Positions 1 to 8,257 of a stretch of DNA of 64,000 bases are shown piece by piece. The position numbers and the translations under genes were made by a program. The stretch comes from Hymenobacter taeanensis (lineage in GTDB: Bacteria; Bacteroidota; Bacteroidia; Cytophagales; Hymenobacteraceae): the NCBI RefSeq assembly GCF_013137895.1, contig NZ_CP053538.1, positions 805,501 through 869,500 on the forward strand. Reading direction: 5' to 3'. The notes beneath the pieces were generated by a model that did not search any database, was not told the DNA's origin, and saw nothing but the letters and a program-made list of their open reading frames with translations. The first letter of the stretch is position 1, and each line of letters begins with the position of its first letter.

Positions 1-651
1 CATGCCGCGCTCCACAATCACGCCCCGGATGCGGCCGTTATCGTCCTTGGCCCACACTACGGCTACCTGGCACTCGGGGGAGTTCGAAATCCAGAGCTTG
101 GCGCCGTTCAGCAGGTAATAGTCACCTTTATCCTCGATTTTGGTGATCATACCGCCGGGGTTGGAGCCGTGGTCGGGCTCCGTGAGGCCGAAGCAGCCGA
201 GCCATTCACCGGAGGCCAGCTTGGGCAGAAACTTGCGGCGCTGCTCCTCAGAGCCGTACTGGTAAATAGGGTACATTACCAAGGAGCCCTGCACCGAGGC
301 AGTAGAACGCATACCGGAGTCGCCGCGCTCAATCTCCTGCATAATCAGGCCATAGCTGATGTAGTCCAGGCCACCGCCGCCGTACTCCGTGGGGATGGTC
401 GGGCCAAAAGCTCCCACCTCACCAAACTTGCGCACAATTTCGGAGGGGAAGTGCGCCTGCTGGGCCCACTGCTCAATATTAGGCGAAATTTCCTTCTTCA
501 CGAAGTCGCGCATGCTCTGGCGGATGAGCTTGTGCTCCTCGGTCAGGAGGCCATCGATGTCGTAATAATCAGTAAAGCCAGCGGCATTCAGGGAGCCTTT
601 GTTTTGCTGTACCTGAGCCTTGGGTGAGAGAACGTCAGCTTGCGAAGACAT
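1..651 (-). CDS. Acyl-CoA dehydrogenase, glutaryl-CoA dehydrogenase type (N-terminal part; gene runs off the window)
   Basis: Reading the minus strand from the ATG at 651 gives 217 codons without a stop up to the window edge, so the C-terminal half is missing. Visible are the N-terminal helical domain of acyl-CoA dehydrogenases (LTEEHKLIRQSMRDFVKKEI), the segment with GDSGMRSTASVQGSLVMYPI, and the FAD/substrate-site signature CFGLTEPDHGSNPGGM followed by KLWISNS. The RS..SVQ.SLVM and TEPDHGSNP patterns are typical of glutaryl-CoA dehydrogenase, which oxidatively decarboxylates glutaryl-CoA to crotonyl-CoA in lysine/tryptophan breakdown; that substrate is inferred from motifs only. The family is normally about 390-450 residues. 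The catalytic glutamate would lie outside the window. Confidence 0.85.
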   Translation of the reverse strand, partial: MSSQADVLSPKAQVQQNKGSLNAAGFTDYYDIDGLLTEEHKLIRQSMRDFVKKEISPNIEQWAQQAHFPSEIVRKFGEVGAFGPTIPTEYGGGGLDYISYGLIMQEIERGDSGMRSTASVQGSLVMYPIYQYGSEEQRRKFLPKLASGEWLGCFGLTEPDHGSNPGGMITKIEDKGDYYLLNGAKLWISNSPECQVAVVWAKDDNGRIRGVIVERGM

Positions 652-1152
652 AGTAGAAAGGTGGGTGGGGTTATCTTTCCAAAGATAAACATTTCAGAAA
701 GGAACGCCGGTTCACCCCTACTGGCCTAGAGACAAAAAACCCTGACCAGAAAGGGGGCTAGTCAGGGTCTTGGGGCACGGGGCGCGGAGGAAGAATGCCA
801 GAACTGCCCTCCAGCGGTGTGCCCATTAAAAGCCAGGAGGCAGATTCCCGGCCAAATAAGTCGTATAAAGCCTCCGGCAAAGCGTGTGCCGAAAAAATAG
901 CTTCGCGCTAATTTTTATAAATAAAGTACCGTTTTTCGAGATTAGAAAATAGCTCCTTCCTAAATAATAGTACGCGGCAATGGTTGAGCTTATCAGAAGA
1001 TCAAACCAACTAAGCAGCGCAGTACTTTCTCTACCAGTTATTTCGGTAGTGCGAGGCTTAGCTGAGCCCTCCCAGAGGTGCAATTACCCGCCAGCAACGA
1101 CACAAACGCCTACCTTTCGTAGAAGGTAGTCCCATCCGCCGCATTTCCCCCC
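652..1152. other. Intergenic region with AT-rich pocket, orphan minus-strand terminator and hairpin
   Basis: About 500 bases between divergent genes. An inverted repeat CCCTGAC (740-746) / GTCAGGG (761-767), read on the minus strand, is followed by six T (739-734), so it looks like an intrinsic terminator for something transcribed leftwards from 770-1080. The only candidate ORF there is an 85-codon minus ORF (1083-826) in an AT-rich pocket (880-1010), with no family I recognise and an unconvincing composition. A second dyad, CTACCTT (1110-1116) / AAGGTAG (1123-1129), overlaps TACCTTTC (1111-1118). That is one mismatch from the Bacteroidota -7 element and may be the promoter of the permease at 1153. 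Confidence 0.4.
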
Positions 1153-2892
1153 ATGAGCCACGAAAAGAAACTAAACGAGCTGGAGGCCACTGCCATTTGT
1201 GGCAATGATATTTCTTCCTCTTGCTTGTACGTGTCAGCATTAGCCATTGCCTATGCTGGCCAATACGCGTGGGTAGCGCTGCTATTTGTGGGGGCGGTGC
1301 TGTTCCTATTTCGTAAGATTTATGGTGAGGTGGTAGGAGCCCTGCCGCTCAACGGGGGTGCTTATAACGTGTTGCTTAACACCACAAGCAAGCGCAACGC
1401 GGCCTTGGCAGCTTGCCTCACCATCCTGTCATACATGGCCACGGCCGTAATTTCGGCCAGTGAGGCCATGCACTACCTGCACACGCTATGGCACGGGCTG
1501 CCCATTATTGGGGCCACGCTGGGGCTGCTTGGCCTGTTTCTGGCTCTTACTATTCTGGGTATTTCGGAGTCGGCGAAGGTGGCAGTGGGTATTTTTCTGG
1601 TGCACCTTACCTCACTTACCTTGCTGGTAATAGCCACCATCTGGTTTCTGGCTACCAACGGTTTCGGCACCTTATCCTTCAACTTCACGCAGCCCGTACC
1701 GGGAGGACACCTGCTAACGGCCCTGTTCTTTGGGTTTAGCGCAGCCATGCTGGGTATTTCGGGTTTTGAGAGCTCCGCCAACTTCGTGGAAGAACAGGCG
1801 CCGGGGGTTTTTGGTAAAACCCTGCGCAACATGTGGGTGGTAGTGAGCTTTTTCAACCCGGTTATTGCCTTTCTGGCAGTGGCAGCGCTACCGCTGGCCG
1901 AGGTGGGCCCCAACACGGAAACTCTCCTCTCCTACCTGGGCACTAAAACTGGTGGCCGCTGGCTGGGCACGCTCATCTCTGTAGATGCCGTAGCCGTACT
2001 CAGCGGGGCCGTACTTACCTCGTTTGTGGGCGTGAGTGGTCTCATGAAGCGCATGACTCTGGACCGGATTCTGCCCCAGTCGTTTCTGAAGGAAAACAAG
2101 CGCCAGAGCAACTACCTCATTCTGATTGTTTTCTTTTTGCTGTGCGTTTCGGTGTTGCTGATTACTAACGGGCAGCTGGGGCCGCTGTCGGGGGTGTATA
2201 CTATTTCCTTCCTGTCGGTAATGGCGTTTTTTGCGCTGGGCAACTTCCTGCTTAAGAGCAAGCGACCCAACCTGCCGCGGCCGGTGTACGCCGGTATTCT
2301 CACGGTTACGGTGGCCCTGCTGAGCATTTTGCTGGCCCTGTACGGCAACATCCGGCTGCACCCCGACTACCTCATCGTGTTTCTGCAGTACTTCCTGCCG
2401 GCCATGCTGCTGGTGTATGGCATGCTCAACCGCACGGCCATCCTGAACCTCACGCTGGCGGCCATGAAGTCATTTGCTGAGCACTCGCCGCGGTTTTCAC
2501 GGGTAGCGCGCCTCTTGGTGCGGCGGAAGCTGCGGCAGTTGCACCAGCAGGAATTTGTGTTCTTCACCAAGGGCGACAATGTCTCGAACCTCAACAAGGT
2601 AATGGCCTATGTGGTAGAAAACGAGTTTACTAACCGCCTTAAAATCGTGACCTTACTGCAGGATGGTGAGACGTTTCCGGAAGAGCTCATGAACGACATC
2701 CGGGTGTTGGACCGCGCCTATGAGCAGATTGAGGTGGAAGTAGTAGCCATGCCCGGTACCTTCGGCCCCGAGCTTATTGACCAGCTTTCCGAAGAGTGGG
2801 AAATTCCCAAGAACTTCATGTTCATCGGCTCCCCCGGCGACCGTTTCCCCTACCAGATATCAGAGCTGGGCGGTGTGCGGTTGATCATCTGA
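1153..2892 (+). CDS. APC-family amino acid permease with C-terminal cytosolic domain
   Basis: 579 residues. The first ~430 carry about twelve hydrophobic segments, starting with the conserved first helix region (residues ~15-55) and the short G-I-S-E-S-A-K type loop typical of APC-superfamily permeases. Residues ~440-579 are hydrophilic (QEFVFFTKGDNVSNLNKVM...) and look like a universal-stress-protein-like alpha/beta domain ending in SPGDRFPYQISELGG. The role is probably import or exchange of amino acids or related compounds across the inner membrane; the substrate cannot be read from the sequence. The gene stands alone, diverges from the acyl-CoA dehydrogenase and ends before a strong terminator. 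The ATG at 1153 is the first good start. Confidence 0.8.
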   Translation: MSHEKKLNELEATAICGNDISSSCLYVSALAIAYAGQYAWVALLFVGAVLFLFRKIYGEVVGALPLNGGAYNVLLNTTSKRNAALAACLTILSYMATAVISASEAMHYLHTLWHGLPIIGATLGLLGLFLALTILGISESAKVAVGIFLVHLTSLTLLVIATIWFLATNGFGTLSFNFTQPVPGGHLLTALFFGFSAAMLGISGFESSANFVEEQAPGVFGKTLRNMWVVVSFFNPVIAFLAVAALPLAEVGPNTETLLSYLGTKTGGRWLGTLISVDAVAVLSGAVLTSFVGVSGLMKRMTLDRILPQSFLKENKRQSNYLILIVFFLLCVSVLLITNGQLGPLSGVYTISFLSVMAFFALGNFLLKSKRPNLPRPVYAGILTVTVALLSILLALYGNIRLHPDYLIVFLQYFLPAMLLVYGMLNRTAILNLTLAAMKSFAEHSPRFSRVARLLVRRKLRQLHQQEFVFFTKGDNVSNLNKVMAYVVENEFTNRLKIVTLLQDGETFPEELMNDIRVLDRAYEQIEVEVVAMPGTFGPELIDQLSEEWEIPKNFMFIGSPGDRFPYQISELGGVRLII

Positions 2893-2960
2893 TCTGCTCC
2901 AGGCCATTTATTGAGAGCAAACTCCCTTTTTCACTTGTAAAGCCCCTTATTGCCTAATAA

Positions 2961-2995
2961 AAAGCCCTTACCTCCAGCGTGGAGGTAAGGGCTTT
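2961..2995. terminator. Bidirectional intrinsic terminator
   Basis: A perfect 15-bp stem (2961-2975 with 2981-2995) with A/T-rich flanks on both sides separates two convergent genes: the permease (+) and the TonB receptor (-). Confidence 0.85.
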
Positions 2996-3078
2996 TAAGC
3001 AGATCAGAGATTGTCAAGACCTAAAGCAGGACTGCTTCGCTCTGCCCGCAATGACCTTAAACGGCTCACAGTAACTAT

Positions 3079-5562
3079 CTAAAATTTAACTCCCACAGAC
3101 GCCAGGAAGTTGCGGGTAGCCTGCGGGAAGTACCAGTTGAAGGTCTGTTGCAGGCCGTTGGCATCGGGGTAGCCGTAGGTGTAGCCGTTGGCTACGTAGC
3201 GGCGGTTGAGCACATTGTTCACCAACAGGCCTAGCTCAATTTCCTTCACGAACACCGGATGAAGGGCGTAGCGCACCCGGAAATCTAGCACCTGATAGGG
3301 CTTGATGCGGCGGTCTTCGCTGGTAGAGTTATCGAGGTACTGGCGGCTCACGGTTTTATAGAGCAGCGCCACGCGTAGCCCACTTAGCGGCTGCCCCTCC
3401 AGGGTGTGCGCCGAAATCACGGAAGGCGAATACGATACCGTGGTGGTGCGGGCTTCAGTGGCGACAACGGGGTTATAATCCGCATCATAGCTCACGTCGC
3501 GGTAGTTCAGGATGCGGTTGCGGCTTAAGGTAAGCGTGCTGCTCAGGCTGATCAGGTCATTGGCCGAGGCAAAGCCGGTTAGCTCCAGGCCAGTGCGGTA
3601 GCTACGCGCTACGTTAGTCCGCAGGGCGGTTCCCACATCATTCAGCTGGCCGGTAGCCACCAACTGGTTGCGGTAATTCATGTAGAAGTAATTGGCCTCG
3701 AAGCGCACGGCCGTGTTGGCGCCCAGCCAGTTGGTGTTCGGCAACGACAAGCGGTAGCCACCCTCATAGTCATCAAGGCGCTCAGGTTTGGCCGATTGGT
3801 CGCCGGCCGGGCGGTCGGTGAAGTCGGAGCGCACGGGCTCGCGCTGGCCTACGGCGTAGCTGGCGTAGAGCTGCTGGCCTTCGCCCAGGGAGAAAGTGGC
3901 GCCAGCTTTGGGGTTAATAAAGGTGTAGCGGGCGCGGGTGGTTACGTCGTTCTGGGCGCTTTCCAGGCCGTTGAGGTCGTACTCAATGCGACGCACCTGC
4001 AAGTCGCCGTACACGCCCAGGCGGGGCAGCACCTGGTAGGTAGCGCGGGCGTAGCCGTTGTAGTCGGTCTTGGTGGCGTCGTTGAAATAGTAGCGCTGCC
4101 GGATGTTGCTGTTAGACGCGTACTGAGCCCAAATCACCTCGCCGTAGTGGTCGTTGGTGAAGCGGTTCCAGGCGCCGCCCAGCGTAGCCTGCAGCTTGTC
4201 ATTCTGCTTGGGCTGGTAGTTAAGCGCGAAGGTGCCACCGTAGAAGTAATTGTCCAGCCACTTCTGGTCTACCAGGTTGGTGCGCGTGATGGTTTGGCCG
4301 CCAATTACTACGTTATCGAGGTTGTAGGCCGAGAATTTACGGTTGGCGCGGTAGCTTTCGTAGTAGCCAAAGCCGCGGGTGAGGTGCAAGGCCGCCCCGA
4401 TATTCCAGTCTGGCCCCAGGCCCTGCGACAAATGGAGCTGATAGTGGTTTTGCTGGTAGTTATCGGTCTGGTTGTCGTAGGTGTAGTAGCTGTAGCGGCG
4501 GCCTTCGCGGCGTACCCGCTCGGCATCGGCCTCGCTTAGCTCGCCGTTATCAATGAACTGCTGCAGCAATGCCTGGTTGCCGGTAATGGCGGGCTCAGGC
4601 ACCCCATTCCAGGCCTGGTAGGTTTTCTCGCGGCCCGAGAAGGTGATGAACTTGATGAGCGTGTTGTTAGCCTGGTAGCCCGCCGAGAGATAGTACGACT
4701 TCAGATCCGAAAACGCACGGTTCATGTACCCGTCAGTGGCAATCCGCGACAAGCGCCCATCCACGGTGAAGTGCTTGCCCAGTAGGCCCGTCCCGAAGGA
4801 AACGTTGTTTTTCCAGGTGTTGAAAGAGCCGTAGGTATTCTGGGTTTCGGCGTAAGCTTCCTGGCGGTTTTCGAGGGTTGAGATGTTGATGCTGGCTCCG
4901 AAGGCCGCGCCGCCATTCTGGCTGGTGCCCACGCCGCGCTGCACCTGCAGGTTGTTGATGGAAGAAGCCAGGTCAGGCAGGTTCACCAGAAACGAGCCGT
5001 GCGACTCCGGGTCGTTCAGGGGCACGCCGTTGATGGTCATGTTGATGCCCGTGTTGCTGGTGCCCCTAATACGGATATCAGTGTAGCCTACGCCGGCGCC
5101 GGCATCAGAATTCACCACCACGGAAGGCGTCTGGTCGAGCAGGTAGGGCAGGTCCTGTCCGAAGTTGCGCTTGGCCAGCTCCTGCTTACTCACGTTGGTA
5201 TAGGCCGTGGCCGTGCGTTCATTGGCCCGGGAGGCAGTAACCAGAGCGTCGCCGGTGAGCACGCCGCCCGGCTGCAGCGTGAGCTGTAGTTGCTGAGGAG
5301 CCTCCTGGCCTAGCACCCGGCTTACCAGAGGCTCATACCCCACAAATGTGATGCGTAGCTCATGGGCGCCAGCAGCCACGGCAGGCAGCGTGAAAGTGCC
5401 ATCGGCGGCGGCCGCTACGGCTAAGCCATCAAGCAAGATGGTAGCCCCAGGCAAAGCGGTGCCGGTGCGGGCATCGCGAATGGTGCCGGACACGGGGCCT
5501 TGCGCCCATGCCGAGCCCGAAAGCGCCAAGACGGCTACTCCGGTAGTTAGTACATTTTTCAA
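3079..5562 (-). CDS. TonB-dependent outer-membrane receptor, predicted thiamine/thiamine-precursor importer
   Basis: 827 residues. There is a signal peptide (about residues 1-20, ending SGSAWAQG), a carboxypeptidase-regulatory-like beta-sandwich (~22-105: GTIRDARTGTALPGATI), a plug domain (~118-230: ...VNSDAGAGVGYTDIRIRGT, GVPLNDPESHGSF) and a 22-strand-type barrel ending in aromatic VGVKF. The reading frame starts at a TTG (5562), and the signal peptide supports it. A TPP riboswitch in the leader argues that the ligand is thiamine, thiamine phosphate or a pyrimidine/thiazole precursor; this is inferred from the regulation, not from the receptor sequence. No inner-membrane thiamine transporter lies beside it. 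Convergent with the APC permease. Confidence 0.9.
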   Translation of the reverse strand: MKNVLTTGVAVLALSGSAWAQGPVSGTIRDARTGTALPGATILLDGLAVAAAADGTFTLPAVAAGAHELRITFVGYEPLVSRVLGQEAPQQLQLTLQPGGVLTGDALVTASRANERTATAYTNVSKQELAKRNFGQDLPYLLDQTPSVVVNSDAGAGVGYTDIRIRGTSNTGINMTINGVPLNDPESHGSFLVNLPDLASSINNLQVQRGVGTSQNGGAAFGASINISTLENRQEAYAETQNTYGSFNTWKNNVSFGTGLLGKHFTVDGRLSRIATDGYMNRAFSDLKSYYLSAGYQANNTLIKFITFSGREKTYQAWNGVPEPAITGNQALLQQFIDNGELSEADAERVRREGRRYSYYTYDNQTDNYQQNHYQLHLSQGLGPDWNIGAALHLTRGFGYYESYRANRKFSAYNLDNVVIGGQTITRTNLVDQKWLDNYFYGGTFALNYQPKQNDKLQATLGGAWNRFTNDHYGEVIWAQYASNSNIRQRYYFNDATKTDYNGYARATYQVLPRLGVYGDLQVRRIEYDLNGLESAQNDVTTRARYTFINPKAGATFSLGEGQQLYASYAVGQREPVRSDFTDRPAGDQSAKPERLDDYEGGYRLSLPNTNWLGANTAVRFEANYFYMNYRNQLVATGQLNDVGTALRTNVARSYRTGLELTGFASANDLISLSSTLTLSRNRILNYRDVSYDADYNPVVATEARTTTVSYSPSVISAHTLEGQPLSGLRVALLYKTVSRQYLDNSTSEDRRIKPYQVLDFRVRYALHPVFVKEIELGLLVNNVLNRRYVANGYTYGYPDANGLQQTFNWYFPQATRNFLASVGVKF

Positions 5563-5627
5563 CTAGAAAAACTGGAAAGGTGGAACGGACCCGGCGCCAG
5601 GGGTCGGCACCTTAGGTGTTTCGTTCG

Positions 5628-5722
5628 CGGATCGTTTGTTCCCTTCGCCGGCATTACCCGGGCAGGTTCAATGGGTATGATCTCAGCCGCCGTGGCCATT
5701 ACTGGCCTAGAGGCACCCCTAA
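5628..5722 (-). promoter_or_regulatory. TPP riboswitch (THI element)
   Basis: On the minus strand the leader of the TonB receptor reads GGGGTGCC at 5719-5712, then CTGAGAtcATACCC, TTGAACCTG and CGGGTAATGCCGGCGAAGGGA (the last ending near 5640). These are the conserved blocks of the thiamine-pyrophosphate aptamer in the right order (P1/P2, P3 variable stem GGCCACGGCGGC, J2/4 CTGAGA, P4/P5). Between the aptamer and the TTG start lie ~65 nt with potential hairpins (GACCC...GGGTC) that could be the expression platform. TPP should switch the receptor off. Confidence 0.95.
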
Positions 5723-5734
5723 AACTTCTGGCAG

Positions 5735-5742
5735 CAAATGTA
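5735..5742 (-). promoter_or_regulatory. Bacteroidota-type -7 promoter element for the TPP-riboswitch transcript
   Basis: The minus strand reads TACATTTG, a perfect TAnnTTTG. It ends about 13 nt before the aptamer begins, which is where a promoter for a riboswitch leader should be. I see no clear -33 TTG at the usual spacing. Confidence 0.6.
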
Positions 5743-5929
5743 GGCAAGCCTGAGCCAGTTCCAGCAGTCGGCGCACAGTTACTTTACTTTCGCCTGATAA
5801 TCACGTAACTTAGGCAAGGCTCACTCCCTCAGAAAATCCCGTTTGCCAAAACAACTCCCGCGCGGCCTCCGTTATTCTGCTATAGCTCGCTGCGTCCCAT
5901 CCCGTTCGCCCTTTTAATCATCTTCCACC

Positions 5930-6175
5930 ATGAACATCATCGTTTACATGCTCGTGGTTTTGGCCATTCTGGTCTACTTCCTCCTCTCGCCGCGCCGGCG
6001 GTTTCGGCAGCCCCCCTCCCCCGACAACGACGATGATGGCGGTGAACCGCTCGATGATGGCCTCCCCGACCTCGACCTGCCGCCCGGCATTACTCGCCCC
6101 ATCAATGACTGGGAACCCGACTATGGCCGGCCTACTCGTACGCCAGTGCGCCCCACTGAGCCCATGCTGCTCTAG
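5930..6175 (+). CDS. Small single-pass membrane protein with acidic, proline-rich tail
   Basis: 81 residues, no family recognised. Residues 3-20 form one transmembrane helix (IIVYMLVVLAILVYFLL). A basic stop-transfer patch (SPRRRFR) follows, then a disordered acidic stretch (DNDDDGGEP...LDDGLPDLDLPP) and a Pro/Arg/Thr tail. Topology would be N-out with the tail in the cytoplasm. A near-consensus -7 box TACTTTCG lies at 5785-5792. The stop codon TAG is part of a CTAGGCCA octamer. It stands alone between the riboswitch leader and the inverted-repeat element. Codon use agrees with neighbours, so I consider it real but uncharacterised. Confidence 0.55.
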   Translation: MNIIVYMLVVLAILVYFLLSPRRRFRQPPSPDNDDDGGEPLDDGLPDLDLPPGITRPINDWEPDYGRPTRTPVRPTEPMLL

Positions 6176-6212
6176 GCCACTTAGGGTTTATTTCTCTGGT
6201 TAGAATACGAAA

Positions 6213-6310
6213 GACCGTCATGCTGAGCGGAGCCGAAGCATCTTTACCGTGGTGCTAACATAGGATTAGCCAGAGGTAGAGATGCTTCGGCTCCACTCAG
6301 CATGACGGTC
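6213..6310. repeat. Long inverted repeat (REP/MITE-like element)
   Basis: The two 30-base arms 6213-6242 and 6281-6310 are reverse complements with one mismatch, enclosing 38 bases. They begin GACCGTCATGCTGAG and end in its complement. There is no ORF and no T-tract, so it is not an ordinary terminator. The arm resembles the dispersed palindromic repeats I recall from intergenic spacers of Hymenobacter-like genomes; that identity is from memory. Confidence 0.75.
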
Positions 6311-6354
6311 TAGTGTACTATGTTTTCGGCCTATAGGCCTAGCTCATTACAGGC

Positions 6355-6786
6355 CTAGAGTACGGGTTCTTGCAGGTCTCGGGCCATGCGCATGTAAGGG
6401 ATGGTGCCACGGTAGAAGCGGTTGCCTTCTGGCTCCAGGCCGAAGGCACGGTAGAAGGCCTCATTCACGGCGCGGGCGTCGCACCAGATGCGCTGGGCGC
6501 CCTTATCCCGAGCGTAGTCCATGGCGTGGCGCAGCAGCTTAGAGCCGATGCCCTGGCCCTGGCAGTCGGGGCGGGTAGCGAACTTACGGAAGCGAGCCAC
6601 ATTGCCATCAATGAACAGGGAGATAACCGAGACGAGCTGCCCGTTGTACATGGCCCCAAAGTGGTGGCCCTGATCATCGTTATTCAGCTTAATATAATCT
6701 GGCGTCTCCTGGGGCCAGAGCACTTGGTGGCGAAGCGTGTAGGTTTCGGCGGCCGTAATGGGGCGAATTTGTACTTGGTTTGACAT
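6355..6786 (-). CDS. GNAT-family N-acetyltransferase
   Basis: 143 residues, a full-length single GNAT domain. The acetyl-CoA-binding motif A is visible as RKFATRPDCQGQGIGSKLLRHA (Q-x-x-G-x-G/S, residues ~66-87). It is followed by the CDARAVNEAFYRAFGL strand-helix typical of motif B (N/E..A..FY..FG). The acceptor cannot be predicted. It lies 13 nt downstream of the mutarotase start-side gene on the same strand and may be cotranscribed with the mutarotase-NRK-PnuC row. Confidence 0.85.
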   Translation of the reverse strand: MSNQVQIRPITAAETYTLRHQVLWPQETPDYIKLNNDDQGHHFGAMYNGQLVSVISLFIDGNVARFRKFATRPDCQGQGIGSKLLRHAMDYARDKGAQRIWCDARAVNEAFYRAFGLEPEGNRFYRGTIPYMRMARDLQEPVL

Positions 6787-6799
6787 TCAGGCCAAAAGG

Positions 6800-7675
6800 T
6801 TACTCAACAGTGATGCTGTAGGAAGTGAGAAATTGTTGATGGGGGCCCAGCGTCAGAATTCCTTCTTTGTCGGCTAGCTCCCCCGAGTCAGTAGTAGAGC
6901 TGGCAATGCCGTGCCAGGGTTCAATGCACACAAATGGCGCCTTGGCACCCTTGGTCCAGAGGCCCAGGAACGGGAAGCCATCGAAGCGCACCCGCACCCC
7001 ACGGCCGGAGCGGCGGCTGCGCAAGGTTACGTGGGTAAAGTCAAAATGCTTCAGCACCAAGGCATCATCGGCAAATAATGGGTAGCTCAGGGGCAGCGTT
7101 TCCTGCTCTTCCAGCAGAGCAGCAGTTTTGCCGTTCAGCAGGCCACCTTCCAGCAAGTGCCGCTCCACGGTTACCGGCTGATCAAACACGAAATCGTAGT
7201 CCTCAAACGCCTCGCCTTCTACCAGGGGGCACCGGAAGGCAGGGTGCGCGCCAATGCTGAATAATAGCTCGCCGGTACCAGGGTTTTCAACTTCCCAGCC
7301 CACAGTGAGCATGGTGCCCGCCAACCGGTAGCTGATGCGCAGCACAAAATCAAAGGGGTACTTGCGGCGGCTTTCTTCATTGGCCCGCAGCTCAAAAGCC
7401 ACGGCAGTATTGGAGTGGTTTAGCACCTGAAACTCCTGGTCGCGGGCAAAGCCGTGCTGGCCTAAGGTGTAGGTCTGGCCCTGGTAGCTGAATTCATCTT
7501 GCGGCAGGCGCCCCACAATAGGGAACAGCACCGGCGCATGACGCGCCCACACGGCAGGGTCGGCCGCCCAGATGTATTCCAGCTCGCCCAGGTCCTTGCG
7601 GATGAAGCTGCTGAGCTCTGCCCCGTGAGAGTTGATACCCACACGGCATTGTTCATTTTCGAGGAAATAGGTCAT
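6800..7675 (-). CDS. Aldose 1-epimerase family protein (LacX-like mutarotase)
   Basis: 291 residues with the galactose-mutarotase beta-sandwich pattern: VGINSHGAELSSF at the N-terminus, FPIVGRLPQDEF, GQHGFARDQEF (catalytic-loop histidine), GAHPAFRCP, and near the end CIEPWHGIASS with the conserved Glu (the catalytic base in this family). It interconverts the anomers of a sugar or sugar derivative in the cytoplasm. The LacX subgroup is inferred from length and the EPWHG pattern. It shares its strand with the downstream GNAT and the upstream NAD-salvage genes, but no sugar catabolism gene is nearby. Confidence 0.85.
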   Translation of the reverse strand: MTYFLENEQCRVGINSHGAELSSFIRKDLGELEYIWAADPAVWARHAPVLFPIVGRLPQDEFSYQGQTYTLGQHGFARDQEFQVLNHSNTAVAFELRANEESRRKYPFDFVLRISYRLAGTMLTVGWEVENPGTGELLFSIGAHPAFRCPLVEGEAFEDYDFVFDQPVTVERHLLEGGLLNGKTAALLEEQETLPLSYPLFADDALVLKHFDFTHVTLRSRRSGRGVRVRFDGFPFLGLWTKGAKAPFVCIEPWHGIASSTTDSGELADKEGILTLGPHQQFLTSYSITVE

Positions 7676-7702
7676 TTCGATAGCAGTAAGCAGTTTGCGG
7701 CC

Positions 7703-8257
7703 TTACGCGGAAGTGGGGCGGGAAGATTCGCCTCCACGTAGTAACTCATCCACGTAAAAGCAGGCCTGCTCCAGCCGTTGGGCCGGTGAACCGCTTATTT
7801 CTGCAAAGTTCGCTACTTGGCTGCGCAATTCGCGCTGGTAGAGGTCGTAAAAGTACTGCCGATGATTGGGATGCTCCCGCAGCGGGTCGGGCTCCCAGGG
7901 CAAATCTACGCCTAACAGCAGCACCAGGCTATAATGGTGCTGCGCAATCCGGCGCAAAATCCACTCGGGGCAGTGTCCAAACGCATGCTCCGACCAGATT
8001 TTTATCACCAGCAAGTCGGTATCCAGGAACACCAGGTGCTTGCCCAGGTGCCGGGCCTGCTGCACGGCGGCGTCTTCGGCCTGCAGTTGCCCACGCGCTA
8101 TTTCCTCCAGATCCGCCAGCGTGTAGTCGGGGCCGCGCTCCTCCAGGTACTGGCGGGCATACTCGGGTGCCCAGGCAGTGCGGTACTGCTCGGCCAGCTG
8201 GCGGCTTAGCGTAGTTTTCCCCGTTGATTCAGGACCAGTTAAAGCAATTCGCAGCAT
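7703..8257 (-). CDS. NadR-like P-loop ATPase, predicted nicotinamide riboside kinase
   Basis: 184 residues. Walker A is GPESTGKTT (residues 8-16), followed by the APEYARQYLEERG segment and the FLDTDLLVIKIWSEHAFG Walker-B-like strand, which match the ribosylnicotinamide kinase domain of NadR. The NMN adenylyltransferase and DNA-binding domains of full NadR are absent, so this is a stand-alone kinase. Its start overlaps the pnuC stop (TGATG), so the two are translationally coupled. The pair would import nicotinamide riboside and phosphorylate it to NMN for NAD salvage; the substrate follows from the PnuC coupling. Confidence 0.85.
   Translation of the reverse strand: MLRIALTGPESTGKTTLSRQLAEQYRTAWAPEYARQYLEERGPDYTLADLEEIARGQLQAEDAAVQQARHLGKHLVFLDTDLLVIKIWSEHAFGHCPEWILRRIAQHHYSLVLLLGVDLPWEPDPLREHPNHRQYFYDLYQRELRSQVANFAEISGSPAQRLEQACFYVDELLRGGESSRPTSA

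Noticed and set aside
3002..3060. Possible dispersed-repeat remnant (GCTTCGCTCTGCCCGCAATGACC)
   Set aside because: Only a short degenerate resemblance to genomic repeats, no second copy in the window and no clear second arm.
3796..4539. 247-codon plus-strand ORF
   Set aside because: Lies antisense inside the TonB receptor; GC-rich third positions open long shadow frames. No family and low-complexity Val/Ala/Gly content.
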